Below, piece after piece: positions 18,892 through 29,208 of a DNA stretch of 64,000 nt. Under the pieces are notes generated by a model. That model had not been told where the DNA came from. It ran no database searches and saw only the letters and a program-made list of their open reading frames with translations. The translations under genes were made by a program, and so were the position numbers. The stretch's first letter is position 1, and every line of letters begins with the position of its first letter. This stretch comes from Nostoc linckia z4. Its GTDB lineage: Bacteria; Cyanobacteriota; Cyanobacteriia; Cyanobacteriales; Nostocaceae. Location: contig NZ_LAHA01000007.1 in assembly GCF_002608075.1 (NCBI RefSeq), positions 77,263 to 141,262 on the forward strand. Reading direction: 5' to 3'.

Positions 18892-19860
18892 TTAAGCATT
18901 AACTTGACGAGATGAACGCCAAGAATGCCAAACGTAACCTAAGAACGCCAATACACCAAGGAAAAACTGAATATCTGCTAATCCCAGACGTTCTGTTCCG
19001 TAAAATTCTGTTGGAAAAACTGTCGTGTTATATGCCACAAATGCCGCAGAAATCCAAGCCATCAAAGCTAAACCAAGCAAGCTGTAAGAAAGAATTTCTT
19101 CACCGCTTTCAATTGGCAAAATTCGTCTCACCCACCCAAAAGGCTGGACAAGAATATGCCACACACCACCAGTAATTAAGATAAAACTAATCCAAATGTG
19201 ACCGCCAATGACATCTTCTAAGTTGTCAACACTTGCCATTCCTAAAGGCGTCCAATTACCATCTTTCAGACCAACTAAGTAACCAAAAATTGTCGCTGGG
19301 TTTAAATTAGGATTGGTAATTAAGCGGACATTTTGTACATTACTATCATAAATGCCACCAAAAACCGTGGCTTTTAGTACTAGCAAAAATGCGCCCAAAC
19401 CGAGAATAATTAAGTGATGACCTAAAATTAAACCCAATTGCTTGGCGTCGTTCCATTCATAGTGAAATTTTGCTGCTTGTCCGCCAGCATTATATAAAAT
19501 TGCTGGAGCGCGAAAAACATGAAAAAGTCCACCTGCACCCAACACAGCAGATGCAACTAAATGCAAAATACCAATTATAAAATACGGATAGGTATTGACT
19601 ACTCCACCACCAGCACCTACACCCCAGCCCAAAGTAGCTAAATGAGGTAATAGAATTAACCCCTGTTCATACATTGGTATCCCAGGAACAAAACGCGTAA
19701 CTTCAGATATTGTAATTGCTCCTGCCCAAAACATAATCAAGCCTGCATGAGCAATGTGAGCGCCCAATAATTGACCAGACAAATCAATTAAACGAGCATT
19801 ACCCACTAACCAAGATAAATTCGTGTCTTCTGCTAAGGTTCTCTCAGTTGAAATTGTCAT
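18892..19860 (-). CDS. CP43'-type chlorophyll-binding protein (IsiA/Pcb paralogue, short form)
   Basis: The protein belongs to the six-helix CP43/IsiA/Pcb antenna family, with [44 protein letters not shown] and [12 protein letters not shown]; conserved His residues in the helices bind chlorophyll a. The frame is open to 19923, but the first 21 residues are repeat-derived, so I place the start at [12 protein letters not shown] (19860). It lacks the large lumenal loop of CP43. At 322 residues it is slightly shorter than the other copies. Its final helix ends [17 protein letters not shown] instead of the GHLWHALR of the paralogues, which removes one His-containing motif. It is the last gene of the isi locus, 89 bases after isiA. 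Confidence 0.88.
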   Translation of the reverse strand: MTISTERTLAEDTNLSWLVGNARLIDLSGQLLGAHIAHAGLIMFWAGAITISEVTRFVPGIPMYEQGLILLPHLATLGWGVGAGGGVVNTYPYFIIGILHLVASAVLGAGGLFHVFRAPAILYNAGGQAAKFHYEWNDAKQLGLILGHHLIILGLGAFLLVLKATVFGGIYDSNVQNVRLITNPNLNPATIFGYLVGLKDGNWTPLGMASVDNLEDVIGGHIWISFILITGGVWHILVQPFGWVRRILPIESGEEILSYSLLGLALMAWISAAFVAYNTTVFPTEFYGTERLGLADIQFFLGVLAFLGYVWHSWRSSRQVNA

Positions 19861-19949
19861 AGTTACATACCCTGATGAGCATTTTGAATTTTGAATTTTG
19901 GATTTTAGATTGTGATAATCCAAAATCCAAAATCTAAAATCTAAAATTT

Positions 19950-20984
19950 TTACGATTCGCTACCTATGGCATTTAAGGCCTTTTCAATTCGGCTAAAATC
20001 AACGCCAATTGCTCGTAAGGCGTGCCACAGATGACCTTGCAGGAAGAAGAAAGCTAGGAAGAAGTGAGCATTCGCTAACCATGCTCTAGAAGTGTAACCG
20101 CCGTTAGGTAACTTAATACTGTCGGCAAAATATGGGCTAACTCCAAGTTTGACTTCCAAAGGAGCGCCATAAAATTCCACGGGATAAGCTAAGGTATTCA
20201 CTGCACAAAAGTAAGCTGCAACAAATCCCGCTAAGGCAATACCACCTAAAGAATAGGAAAGAATCGCTTCACCGGAGAAAATTAAAAGCTTTTTCGCCCA
20301 AGGTAAAGGTTCTATGAGGATGTGCCAAATACCACCACCAATGAGTAACAAACCTACGTAGATATGACCGCCGATTAAATCTTCTAAGTTGTTAACAGTG
20401 GCAAAGTGGGTTTGGTAGCCATAGATAACCAACGGGTTGAGGGTGGGGTCAGTGACAACTCGGACATCGTGAATTGTGGAGTCGTATATTCCTCCCCAAA
20501 ACATGGCTTTTCCCACCAAAAGTAAAGCACCTACTCCCAAGAAAATTAGGTGATGCCCTAAGATGAAACCAAGTTTTTTCGGGTCATCCCATGTAAAGTG
20601 AAATTTACGAGCGCGACCAGTGGCGTCTTTTAAGTTTTTTGGAGCTTTAAAGGTGTGGAAAAGTGCGCCTGCACCAAGCACAGCTGAGGAAATTAGGTGC
20701 AAAGCGCCGATAACAAAATAGGGGTAAGTATTGATTACCTGACCGCCTTCACCCACACCAAAACCCAAAGTAGCTAAGTGGGGTAGCAAAATTAGTCCCT
20801 GTTCCCCCATCGGTACATCGGGGTTGTAGCGAGAGATTTCAAACCATGTAAACGCCCCAGCCCACAGTGTTGTCAGCGCTGCTTGTGCCACGTGAGCGCC
20901 GATAAATAAGCCAGAGAGGTTGGCGAAGCGGGCGTTACCATTCCACCAATCAAATTCGACGTTGGGATTACCGTATGTCTGCAT
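19950..20984 (-). CDS. isiA: Iron-stress chlorophyll-binding protein IsiA (CP43')
   Basis: Of the four paralogues here this one is nearest to canonical IsiA. Its N-terminus [20 protein letters not shown] matches the known IsiA start, as do [32 protein letters not shown] and [21 protein letters not shown]. IsiA forms antenna rings around photosystem I under iron limitation and dissipates excess energy. Six transmembrane helices are seen over 344 residues. It is preceded by a 639-base gap and probably has its own promoter. Fur and the antisense RNA IsrR control isiA in other cyanobacteria, but I saw no clear Fur box here. Confidence 0.92.
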   Translation of the reverse strand: MQTYGNPNVEFDWWNGNARFANLSGLFIGAHVAQAALTTLWAGAFTWFEISRYNPDVPMGEQGLILLPHLATLGFGVGEGGQVINTYPYFVIGALHLISSAVLGAGALFHTFKAPKNLKDATGRARKFHFTWDDPKKLGFILGHHLIFLGVGALLLVGKAMFWGGIYDSTIHDVRVVTDPTLNPLVIYGYQTHFATVNNLEDLIGGHIYVGLLLIGGGIWHILIEPLPWAKKLLIFSGEAILSYSLGGIALAGFVAAYFCAVNTLAYPVEFYGAPLEVKLGVSPYFADSIKLPNGGYTSRAWLANAHFFLAFFFLQGHLWHALRAIGVDFSRIEKALNAIGSES

Positions 20985-21623
20985 TGTTAAGCTACTTCGT
21001 ATTTGTTGCTAATAATACTCAACTAATTGATTCTGATTTCAGCAGTTAAATGTCTCGTTAGTGCAGCAAATCAGTTGCTATCCATTAGGATATGAAGCTT
21101 TTTAGCTTGTATAGAGAGCTTCTTCCAATTGGTAGCAGGTGCTATTGATTGTCGTCAGACATCGCTGCTAATTGCCAATCATTGAGATTACAAATTTAGT
21201 TTATTGAAAATTATTCTTATTAGTCAATGCTCTTTACAAAACTTAATCCTTAAAAAGAAGAATTCAGAATTTACGTCTGATGTGAATTATCCAAATCAAC
21301 GAAATATCAATAATTATCCGTTCTGTAAAAATATTGCAATTGCTAGTAGGCTGTCCCATTAGTTCTGAAAAGTTCGTAGTAACCACTTTAGTGCTTAAAA
21401 ATTAAGAACTAAAGTGCTTGCTATAAACATTTTTATTAATGGGACAGACTACTAGTCTGTACAACGATTCATTTGCCTGTGTATTCTTGTTAAAAATAAA
21501 TAGAAAATTAAGCAGTAAAAACGAAGCAATAGTATTAACTACTGCCGCTCTAACTGCTCTTAGCTATCAAAAATATCAGTAGTAATTGATTCAGAATCTA
21601 GAATTATGAATTCTTCTTCAAAA
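20985..21623. other. isiA upstream region with a MITE-like element
   Basis: The gap holds an inverted-repeat element at 21343-21455 and otherwise AT-rich DNA. The isiA promoter is expected in the 250 bases next to 20984. No gene is seen. Confidence 0.55.
21343..21455. mobile_element. MITE-like element with 19-bp terminal inverted repeats
   Basis: CTAGTAGGCTGTCCCATTA at the left end is the complement, with one mismatch, of the right end TAATGGGACAGACTACTAG. Inside, ACTTTAGTGC and GCACTTTAGT-like arms form a second inverted repeat. At 113 bases it has no coding capacity. Its insertion splits the isiC-isiA interval. Confidence 0.75.
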
Positions 21624-22376
21624 CTAACTTTTGGAAGTGCTAAAGGATAGTGTAGATGCTTCTACAAAATGGGAATCGTGGTGTTCCCAAAAATCCAAAA
21701 TTTGTTCGCCAACCTCTTGCGGATAAAAGTAGTGAAAGAAATGATAGCCTTGTGGGCATTCCCAGAGTTTATCTTCTGGTTTCAACCAATTTAACCAATC
21801 ATGCAATGCAGGCGAGTTAACAATTGGATCGGTTTTGCAGCCGCATATCATCATGGGCATAGAAACTCCACCTTTTGGTAAATAAACTAACTTAAATAAA
21901 GAGTGTGGACTGGGAGATTGTTCTAAATCTTTATCTAAGGCAGCGACTAATTTTTTAGCAGTTTTAGCTGGTTGATTGCCAAAAAGACTGCGAACGTTGC
22001 TTGCCAAAATTTGCTCGCGGCTGATGCTAAAAAGTTGTCGTTGAAAGTAATAGTGAGCGTGCCAAGTGTTGGCGGGTTGAGATGCTACAGCTAGTAGAGT
22101 TAGCGATCGCACTTTTTGGGGATACCGTCGAGCAAAGCTCAAAGCCATCGTACCACCCATACCATGTCCTGCTAAATGCACAGAGCGATCGCTGTATTCT
22201 AAAAATTCATACAACAACTCTACACCCTGGTCTATGGAACTACCTTCATCTATATTTTGTAGGTATTCCCAATGGGCAATTCTCCTATACTTAGATAAAT
22301 ATCCAACTAATGGTTGATCGAAACGCTGTAAAACAGAACTGGCACTCAACCACAAAACATCAAATGAATCAGACAT
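21624..22376 (-). CDS. isiC: IsiC-like alpha/beta-hydrolase-fold protein with Gly in place of the nucleophile
   Basis: The 250-residue alpha/beta-hydrolase-fold protein sits directly behind flavodoxin in an isi locus, the usual place of isiC. The nucleophile-elbow region reads LAGHGMGGTMAL: the G-x-S-x-G serine is Gly (codon complement at 22161-22163). The later acid and His regions, MMICGCKTDPIV and PQGYHFFHYF, remain. So it may not hydrolyse anything, or may use another residue. The role of IsiC in iron stress is not established. The gene name follows position and fold. Confidence 0.75.
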   Translation of the reverse strand: MSDSFDVLWLSASSVLQRFDQPLVGYLSKYRRIAHWEYLQNIDEGSSIDQGVELLYEFLEYSDRSVHLAGHGMGGTMALSFARRYPQKVRSLTLLAVASQPANTWHAHYYFQRQLFSISREQILASNVRSLFGNQPAKTAKKLVAALDKDLEQSPSPHSLFKLVYLPKGGVSMPMMICGCKTDPIVNSPALHDWLNWLKPEDKLWECPQGYHFFHYFYPQEVGEQILDFWEHHDSHFVEASTLSFSTSKS

Positions 22377-22571
22377 AAATACCTATAACTTCTCAATTAT
22401 CAATTTGTAAGAAAGAATTCAGGAGTCAGAATTCAGAATTCAGAATGATTGGAAAATCAAGCTAACTAGAATTTCTTGATTTTTTAAAATTGTCAAGGGT
22501 GTTAACTATTCTGACTTCTGAATTCTGAATTTTGACTTCTTTATAGGCGTACAATCGTACACCCCGAATTT
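22377..22571. repeat. GAATTCAGAA and TTCTGACTTC repeats between isiB and isiC
   Basis: Two complementary repeat blocks (about 22415-22447 and 22508-22540) could form a hairpin in the isiB-isiC transcript. They belong to the same family as the cluster at 14895-15140. Confidence 0.6.
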
Positions 22572-23084
22572 CTACAAACCAAATTCTGTCTTCAATTGAG
22601 CGACCCAAGTTTTAATTCGTTCATCTGTTAAATCAGATTGGCTACCTGTATCAAGTGCCAAACCCACAAACTTGCCATTTTTTACAGCTCTAGATTCATT
22701 AAAGTCATATCCATCTGTTGGCCAATAGCCAACGGTTTTCCCACCTCGTTGAGAAATTTTTTCTTCCAGAATTCCGATGGCATCTTGGAAGTTATCTGCA
22801 TAGCCAAATTGGTCTCCATCACCAAAATAGGCGACTAACTTACCATTAAAATTGATGTCATCGAGATCGGAGAAAAAGCTTTCCCAATCGCTTTGGAGTT
22901 GACCAATATCCCAAGTAGGAGAGCCAATAATTAGCAATTCATACTCATCAAAAGTGGAAGTATCAGCTTCATAAATGGGATGTAATGTGACAACATCACC
23001 ACCAAACTCATCTCGAATTTGTTCGGCAGCAGATTCAGTGTTACCGGTTTGAGTACCGTAGAATAGACCAATTTTTTTAGACAT
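22572..23084 (-). CDS. isiB: Flavodoxin
   Basis: The 170-residue protein is a long-chain flavodoxin. The FMN phosphate loop is visible as GLFYGTQTGNTESAAEQI (residues 6-23), the W loop as IGSPTWDIGQLQSDW (near 55-68), and the Y loop as YFGDGDQFGYADNFQDA (near 90-105). It replaces ferredoxin in photosynthetic electron transport when iron is scarce. Its place between CP43'-type genes is the classic isiAB arrangement, expanded here. AGGTGTCACC lies just before the start on the minus strand. Confidence 0.96.
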   Translation of the reverse strand: MSKKIGLFYGTQTGNTESAAEQIRDEFGGDVVTLHPIYEADTSTFDEYELLIIGSPTWDIGQLQSDWESFFSDLDDINFNGKLVAYFGDGDQFGYADNFQDAIGILEEKISQRGGKTVGYWPTDGYDFNESRAVKNGKFVGLALDTGSQSDLTDERIKTWVAQLKTEFGL

Positions 23085-23213
23085 GGTGACACCTCATATA
23101 TGGATTGGCAATGCAATAATTCATGCAACGATACCCATACCAATTTGCATCTCAATCAAAAATCTCAAATCCAAAATGGTATGGTTTATCCAACTCAGAA
23201 AAATAAACTGCTA

Positions 23214-24635
23214 TTACTTAATACTTAACAGCAGGAAGGCAAATAAGGCTCCTCCACAGCTACCTATCGTCCACCCAGCATTGAATTCGCTCCAAGATTT
23301 AGCTGTTTTCAAATTTTGGGGTAGTTCTCCTTGGGCAGGTTTGCGCCCTTGGAACGATACACTGCCATACAGCCACAAGCAAATCGATAAAATCAACAAC
23401 AAACCGATGGTGGCAATTAGTCCTGCTTGGTTTGCTAACTCTGTATCCCTTAGTGGCCCTAGTTTGACAAACGGCCCAATCAAGAAATAACCGTGGGCCA
23501 TACCAATTTCCAGCCCCCTGGAAAAGGAAGATAATCCTTGGCGGTAAATAGGAAGATTTGCTAACAAGTCCAGCGTGATATCAGAAGTATTCACTGGCGT
23601 ATGTAAATTTCCGATTTCCGGTATCCCCGCAGCATTGACAACTCCCTGCTGAAAATCAAGTCCGGCGGCTGTGACGCGTACTCTCAATGCGTGCCAAATA
23701 TGACCAGCTAAAAATACAATTGCCAGAGCAAAGTGACTCGTTGCTAGCCAAGTGCGAACAGTAATTATTCCTGATGCTGTGGTACTCAATCCCAACGGCC
23801 CATAGAAAACTGTGGGATAAACGGTATCATTGACGGTGACAAAGTATGCTGCCAACAAACCCATGTAAGCCAAAGCACCCAGACTATAGGATAGGTAAGC
23901 CTCACCAGACCAAAACAACACTTTTTTCGCCCAAGGAAAAGGCTTGGTGAAAATGTGCCAAAATCCTCCAGCAATGCAAAGTATTCCTACCCAAATATGT
24001 CCGCCGATGACATCTTCTAGGTTGTTAACTGCTGCTATTCCTTGTTGGCCAAAAGCACCAAACAGATAGCCAAAAATCCGACTTGGATTAAGAGTTGGTT
24101 CAGTAATGACGCGTACAGATGCCACTGCTGGATCGTAAAGACCGCCCCAAAATAAAGCTTTTGCCACCAATAACCAAGCCCCTAACCCCAACAACAGTAA
24201 ATGAATACCGATGATGGTGGTCATCTTGTCTTCATCTTTCCAGTCGTAGCCAAAGAAGCCAAAAAACGAGTTATTTTCAGGTAACACTTCGGGGCCTAAA
24301 ACGGCATGATAAATCCCGCCTGCACCAAGTACAGCAGAACTAATTAGATGTAAAACACCGATGGCAAAATACGGATAAGTATCAATAATTTGGCCGCCAT
24401 CACCAACACCAAATCCCAAAGTTGCTAGATGTGGCAGTAAGATTAACCCCTGCTCATACATCGGTCGGCCAGAGTCGTATTTGGTGAGTTCAAACAAAGT
24501 CATGGCTCCGGCCCACAGAGCAATCAACCCAGCATGAGCAACATGAGCGCCTAAAAGTTTACCGGAGAGGTTAATAAATCGGGCATTACCAGCCCACCAA
24601 CTGGATTGTTGGGGGTTTATGGTTGCAGTTGTCAT
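23214..24635 (-). CDS. CP43'-PsaL fusion protein (IsiA-PsaL type)
   Basis: Residues 1-330 form a complete six-helix CP43'/IsiA antenna domain ([48 protein letters not shown]). Residues 340-473 are a PsaL-like domain: [61 protein letters not shown] and a last hydrophobic helix. PsaL is the subunit at the centre of the photosystem I trimer, so the fusion could tether an antenna to the trimer interface. Such fusions are known in heterocystous cyanobacteria. It starts 2 bases after the preceding CP43' stop, so the two are co-translated. Confidence 0.92.
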   Translation of the reverse strand: MTTATINPQQSSWWAGNARFINLSGKLLGAHVAHAGLIALWAGAMTLFELTKYDSGRPMYEQGLILLPHLATLGFGVGDGGQIIDTYPYFAIGVLHLISSAVLGAGGIYHAVLGPEVLPENNSFFGFFGYDWKDEDKMTTIIGIHLLLLGLGAWLLVAKALFWGGLYDPAVASVRVITEPTLNPSRIFGYLFGAFGQQGIAAVNNLEDVIGGHIWVGILCIAGGFWHIFTKPFPWAKKVLFWSGEAYLSYSLGALAYMGLLAAYFVTVNDTVYPTVFYGPLGLSTTASGIITVRTWLATSHFALAIVFLAGHIWHALRVRVTAAGLDFQQGVVNAAGIPEIGNLHTPVNTSDITLDLLANLPIYRQGLSSFSRGLEIGMAHGYFLIGPFVKLGPLRDTELANQAGLIATIGLLLILSICLWLYGSVSFQGRKPAQGELPQNLKTAKSWSEFNAGWTIGSCGGALFAFLLLSIK

Positions 24636-24637
24636 GG

Positions 24638-25669
24638 TTAAATTGCCTCCCCACGAGTTGCACGTATGACTCTCCAGGTACGGAAGTCAAATCCAGCAGC
24701 ACGTAGGGCGTGCCAGAGATGTCCTTGAAGAAAGAAAAAGCCCAGCCAGAAATGAGCATTGGCCAGCCAAACACGAGAGGATAGTAAATTTCCACTCTGG
24801 AAATAGGGAAAGCGGTCAAACCCAATACTCAAGGCTGGGCCATAAAATTCGGGTGGATAAGCTAGGGTGTTGACACAGACAAAATAAGCAGCAATAAAAC
24901 CCATGAGAGCTAAAGCACCCAAACTGTAAGAAAGATATGCTTCTCCTGACCAGATAAAAAGCTGCTTTGCCCAGCCGAAAGGTTGAGTAGTAATGTGCCA
25001 GATACCACCGGTAATGCAGAGAATACCCACCCAAATATGACCGCCTACCAAGTCTTCTAGATTATTCACTCCAGCAATCCAGTGCTGGCCACCACCACCG
25101 AACAAATAGCCAAAAATAACTACGGAGTTCAAAGTAGGGTTAGAAACTATTCGCACTTCACCCACCGTAGCATCGTACAAGCCGCCAAAGAACATAGCTT
25201 TGGCAACTAGTAAGCCTGCTCCCACACCGAGCAACACTAGGTGAATACCTAAAATCGTAGTCATTTTATTCGCATCTTCCCAGCGATAGCCAAAGAAGGA
25301 AAATCTTTGTTCTAAAATGGCGGGGCCGCGTAGGGCATGGAAAATGCCGCCAAGTCCCAGAAAGGCAGAGCTAATTAAGTGCAATGCTCCAATGACGAAG
25401 TAGGGATAGGTATCTACTATTTGTCCGCCACTGCCTACACCCCAACCGAGGGTTGCCAGATGCGGCAATAGAATTAAGCCCTGTTCGTACATTGGTTGCG
25501 ATCGATGGAAGTGAGCAAGTTCAAATAGGGTGGTTGCACCAGCCCAGAGAACAATTAAGCCCGCATGAGCAACGTGAGCGCCCAAAAGTCGTCCTGAGAG
25601 GTTAGTTAACCGAGCATTCCCCGCCCACCAGGGAATTGACTCTGGTTTTTGAACAGCCACGTTTGTCAT
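24638..25669 (-). CDS. CP43'-type chlorophyll-binding protein (IsiA/Pcb paralogue), first gene of the isi operon
   Basis: It has six hydrophobic helices with chlorophyll-ligand His residues ([61 protein letters not shown]). The frame is open to 25696, but the start is set at 25669 ([15 protein letters not shown]) because AGGAG lies 8 bases upstream of that ATG. It resembles the PsaL-fusion antenna domain more than isiA (similar IHL and DFR motifs), suggesting tandem duplication. It is the first gene of a likely operon with the PsaL fusion, isiB and isiC. Confidence 0.9.
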   Translation of the reverse strand: MTNVAVQKPESIPWWAGNARLTNLSGRLLGAHVAHAGLIVLWAGATTLFELAHFHRSQPMYEQGLILLPHLATLGWGVGSGGQIVDTYPYFVIGALHLISSAFLGLGGIFHALRGPAILEQRFSFFGYRWEDANKMTTILGIHLVLLGVGAGLLVAKAMFFGGLYDATVGEVRIVSNPTLNSVVIFGYLFGGGGQHWIAGVNNLEDLVGGHIWVGILCITGGIWHITTQPFGWAKQLFIWSGEAYLSYSLGALALMGFIAAYFVCVNTLAYPPEFYGPALSIGFDRFPYFQSGNLLSSRVWLANAHFWLGFFFLQGHLWHALRAAGFDFRTWRVIRATRGEAI

Positions 25670-26271
25670 GGCTTTATCTCCTGAGAAAGTTTGCAACTAG
25701 CTGAAATATATCGTTAGCTTAATGAATATCTATATCAATAAGCCTGAGGATATCCTACCAGAGTTATTGATAAATATTTTCATTTGTCGAGAATAAACTT
25801 TTGTAAAGTATTTCAGCTACTAATACTAAGTCGAAAACTAACAGCGACGGCTATCTTTGCATCAATACAGCACATATTTTTGTGTTGACTGTTGACGGTT
25901 AAGTGGTCAGCACTCAACGAATTTGGCAAGTGAGTGTGGAATTTAAAGGGGTAATAGCCGATGCAGTTTGATTTGGGAGGAAGTTGTGCGATCGCCTCCT
26001 TGGGATAAACTACATTAAACCGATAAACTTACAGTAGTTTTATTTTAAGGGTGACTAGCCGACTGTGCAAGAAAATAGTTTCTTGTGGTCAAAGGGGAAA
26101 GGTTAAAGGGGAAAGGGGAAAGGGAAAATACCAAACCTTTCCCCCTTTCCCCTTCCCTTTTCCCAACTTCTGCAAGAAGTCTGATATCTTCACCAAATAT
26201 TCCCAGTTATTACTGATTTAAAATAACACATCGGTAAATGAAGCTAGATGAAGTGAGCTTTTTGCCGATAT
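25670..26271. other. isi operon upstream region and GGGAAAGG repeat
   Basis: The 100 bases upstream of the first CP43' gene contain AT-rich sequence with TTATTGATAAATATTTTCAT (around 25762-25781), loosely like a Fur box; this is weak. A GGGGAAAGG/CCTTTCCCC inverted repeat lies at 26090-26167. No gene is seen. Confidence 0.45.
26090..26167. repeat. GGGAAAGG/CCTTTCCC inverted repeat
   Basis: About 35 bases of GGGGAAAGG-type runs face about 35 bases of CCTTTCCCCC-type runs around a short AAATACCAAA loop, forming a large potential hairpin. It belongs to the same family as 11278-11410. Confidence 0.75.
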
Positions 26272-26574
26272 ATGAAATTAACCCAAATACTAAAAATAGC
26301 TGTAATTCCTGTTTTGAGTGGATTTACCTTCGTCTCTGCTTCAAATACAGCCCTCGCTGACTATTTAAACAGTCAGGGTTCGGGGGGTGATTATCGCTAT
26401 GAATTATGGTCTAGTGATGATAACAGCAGGTACTACTTAAAAATTTGGTTATATGAAGCAAGTCCAACAAGTAGCCCACACACTACAACTAGAGGATTCG
26501 ATTCTACTAGGGAAGCTTTAATTTATTTTGATTGCAATTACGCCGAGAGAAGTTTACCAGAATGTCCTCGCTGA
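26272..26574 (+). CDS. Small secreted protein (100 aa)
   Basis: It has a clear signal peptide: MKLTQILKIAVIPVLSG, a hydrophobic core, and likely cleavage after ALA in NTALADYL (near residue 30). The mature part is about 70 residues, Tyr/Ser/Asp-rich, with two Cys near the end (DCNYAERSLPEC). I do not recognise the family. It faces the nucleotidyltransferase gene convergently. Confidence 0.7.
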   Translation: MKLTQILKIAVIPVLSGFTFVSASNTALADYLNSQGSGGDYRYELWSSDDNSRYYLKIWLYEASPTSSPHTTTRGFDSTREALIYFDCNYAERSLPECPR

Positions 26575-26596
26575 TAATTCACGTCTGAATGCGCCC

Positions 26597-26627
26597 TGTA
26601 GAGACGTTGCAGTGCAACGTCTCTACA
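26597..26627. terminator. Perfect palindrome TGTAGAGACGTTGCA..., hairpin between convergent genes
   Basis: The 31-base palindrome (TGTAGAGACGTTGCA-G-TGCAACGTCTCTACA) sits between two convergent genes and would form a strong stem on both strands. It belongs to a widespread cyanobacterial repeat family, so terminator function is inferred from position only. Confidence 0.55.
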
Positions 26628-26679
26628 ACGATAAATCAAGGGTTTTGGCGTCTAATCCACATAATGCGTCAATTAGAAA

Positions 26680-29208
26680 TTACACTTCTGCGGGTTGATA
26701 TTCTTCTTGTCTTTCCACAAAAGTCTGGACGCGGGTGCGGTAGTTTCTTACAGTCTCGTCTACCCAATCGCGATCGTTGCTATTTGCGTACAAATGTACT
26801 AAAGGTTCGCTGGCATCTGGTAAAACTAACAGCCAACTGTCATCGTAGGGTTGGCAAATTTTCACGCCATCGATGAGTTCTAGATTTTGGGCTGGGTGAG
26901 TTTCCACCAAGTAACGCATTAAAGCACCTTTGGCTGTCCAAGGACAGCGTACTGTATAGGTTTTGTGAATTACGCGGGGCAATTCTGACCTTGCAGTGGC
27001 AAGCGATCGCTCTTGTATCGTCAACATCTCAATGATCTTCGCAATGCAGAACATGGAATCAAATCCCGGATGCAGTTGCGGGAAAATAAAACCAGTTTCT
27101 CCGCTACCTCCCAAGACTACATTAGGATTTTTTTGGCAAGCTTCCATTAAAGCTGTGGGGTTGGCTTTGGTGCGAATTACTCTGCCATCATGGCGACGGG
27201 CGACTTGTTCAATGGCACTGGAAGCATGAACTGGGACTACTACTGTACCTCTGGGGTTAGCAGTTAAAATCATGTCCACCATCAATGCTGTTAACATTTC
27301 CCCGCGAATTGGGTAGCCTGATTCATCAACTAAAATCAACTGTTCGCCGTTAGCCGAGACTTGCACGCCAAAGTTAGCTTTTAGCGCTTCCACCACATGA
27401 CCTAATTGAGTCAGCAGTCCTTCGCGGTCAGTTACCGACATGGCGGTTTTATTGACACTGGCATTCAATACCACAGCATCAGCGCCAAATTTATCCAACA
27501 TTTGTGGTAGAACTGCCCCAGAAACGGCATACACATAATCAATTACCACTTTTGCTCGACTATTACGCAGTGTATGAACGTGCAAAAGTTTTTCAAAGGC
27601 AGTGCAGTAGGTGTCAATAACTTGGCTGGGGTAAGAAACATCGCCAATTTCATGAATCAGCGCCCGCCGCATATCTTCCTTAAAATAAGCCCCTTCGATT
27701 TTCTTTTCCAAGGCTTTGGTGATGTTAATACCCTTGGCATCCATGAACTCAATCAAAATGTAATCGGGGCGATCGGGGTGTACGCGCACATGGATACCAC
27801 CTGCCACCTTCATGATGGGTATAACGGTGCGGGCGATGGGAATAGCTGTTGCATCCAGGTTTTGAATATCAACACCCACTGACATTAAACCAGCAATTAG
27901 CGATCGCGTCACCATTCGAGAAATATTACGCTGGTCGCGGGAAACAGTCACCTTAGAACCAGGTTTCAAGGTAGAACCGTAAGCAGCTCCCAATTTCACC
28001 GCAAATTCTGGGGTGATATCAATATTAGCCAACCCTTGGACGCCACGTTGCCCGAATAAATTTCGTTGGGCAATATTTCCCCAAATCAAGTTAATGTTTA
28101 AAACAGCACCAGACTCAATTTTTTTACTCGGCCAAACACGCACCCCAGGGCTGATTTGAGCTTCTTCTCCCACCGTAGAAAGGGAACCCACCACAGCAGC
28201 TTCTAATACATGGGAGCGGCGGTCTACACGAGTGCCACGGGAAATTACACAGGCAGAAAGATGTGCTTCTTCGCCGATGATTGCTCCATTCCAGACAATG
28301 GGACGTTTGAGGTTAGCATCAGCACCAATAGTCACATTATCGCCAATTACCGTTCCTGCTTCAATTTGCACTCTTGCCCCGATGCGGCAATTGTCACCAA
28401 TCACGGCTGGAGTTTCAATTACGGCTGTTTGGTCGATGTAAGTATTTTGACCCACCCACAATTGAGGAGAAACTTCTTTGTAAGCGAAATCTAGTTGGAC
28501 TTTTTGGTCTAATGCGTCATACTGAGCTTCGCGATAAGCATCCAAGTGACCGACATCACACCAGTAGCCTTCAGCAATGTAACCATACATTGGCTGTTCT
28601 TTTGCTAAAAGTAGAGGGAATAAGTCTTTGGAAAAGTCGCATTCAGTGTTGGTTGGTAGGTATTCTAAAACTTCTGGTTCCAGAATGTAAGTACCAGTGT
28701 TGACGGTATCAGAAAAAATTTCACTAGTAGAGGGTTTTTCTAGAAATCGCCGAATTCGTGCTTGTTCATCGGTAATTACCACCCCGAACTCAATGGGGTT
28801 AGGAACCCTGGTCAAAATTAAAGTAGCTTTTGATTGTTTTTGTTTATGAAATGCGATCGCTGCTGTCAGGTCAAAATCTGTGATACTATCGCCGCTAATT
28901 ACTAAAAAAGTTTCATCAAGAAGTTCTGCAATATTTTTCACACAACCTGCTGTGCCTAGAGGCTGGTCTTCTTCCACAGCGTAGGTCATTTGGACACCAA
29001 AATCGCTGCCATCTTGGAAATAATCTCGCAAGACATCAGGTAAATAATGCAATGTTGCAATAATTTCTGTGATTTGATGTCTTCTCAGGAGATTGATAAT
29101 ATGTTCGGCAATTGGTCGATTGAGGATAGGCACCATTGGTTTGGGCAAATCGCAAGTTAACGGACGAAGCCGCGTTCCCGAACCGCCTGCCATAAGTACT
29201 GCACGCAT
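26680..29208 (-). CDS. Sugar-1-phosphate nucleotidyltransferase fused to phosphomannomutase-like domain
   Basis: The 842-residue protein has three parts. Residues 1-230 are a nucleotidyltransferase with MRAVLMAGGSGTRLRPLT and KPMVPI. About 250-370 is a left-handed beta-helix of hexapeptide repeats (VIGDNCRIGARVQIEAG). About 380-840 is a phosphoglucomutase/phosphomannomutase-like region. Such fusions, usually annotated as mannose-1-phosphate guanylyltransferase, are standard in cyanobacteria and supply activated sugars for polysaccharides. The mutase part has no TASHNP phosphoserine loop; the corresponding region reads GIHVRVHPDRPDY, so mutase activity is doubtful. Two glycosyltransferase genes follow on the same strand side. 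Confidence 0.88.
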   Translation of the reverse strand: MRAVLMAGGSGTRLRPLTCDLPKPMVPILNRPIAEHIINLLRRHQITEIIATLHYLPDVLRDYFQDGSDFGVQMTYAVEEDQPLGTAGCVKNIAELLDETFLVISGDSITDFDLTAAIAFHKQKQSKATLILTRVPNPIEFGVVITDEQARIRRFLEKPSTSEIFSDTVNTGTYILEPEVLEYLPTNTECDFSKDLFPLLLAKEQPMYGYIAEGYWCDVGHLDAYREAQYDALDQKVQLDFAYKEVSPQLWVGQNTYIDQTAVIETPAVIGDNCRIGARVQIEAGTVIGDNVTIGADANLKRPIVWNGAIIGEEAHLSACVISRGTRVDRRSHVLEAAVVGSLSTVGEEAQISPGVRVWPSKKIESGAVLNINLIWGNIAQRNLFGQRGVQGLANIDITPEFAVKLGAAYGSTLKPGSKVTVSRDQRNISRMVTRSLIAGLMSVGVDIQNLDATAIPIARTVIPIMKVAGGIHVRVHPDRPDYILIEFMDAKGINITKALEKKIEGAYFKEDMRRALIHEIGDVSYPSQVIDTYCTAFEKLLHVHTLRNSRAKVVIDYVYAVSGAVLPQMLDKFGADAVVLNASVNKTAMSVTDREGLLTQLGHVVEALKANFGVQVSANGEQLILVDESGYPIRGEMLTALMVDMILTANPRGTVVVPVHASSAIEQVARRHDGRVIRTKANPTALMEACQKNPNVVLGGSGETGFIFPQLHPGFDSMFCIAKIIEMLTIQERSLATARSELPRVIHKTYTVRCPWTAKGALMRYLVETHPAQNLELIDGVKICQPYDDSWLLVLPDASEPLVHLYANSNDRDWVDETVRNYRTRVQTFVERQEEYQPAEV

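Noticed and set aside
25760..25785. Fur box upstream of the isi operon
   Set aside because: TTATTGATAAATATTTTCAT only loosely fits the consensus in AT-rich DNA; too weak to annotate as a site.
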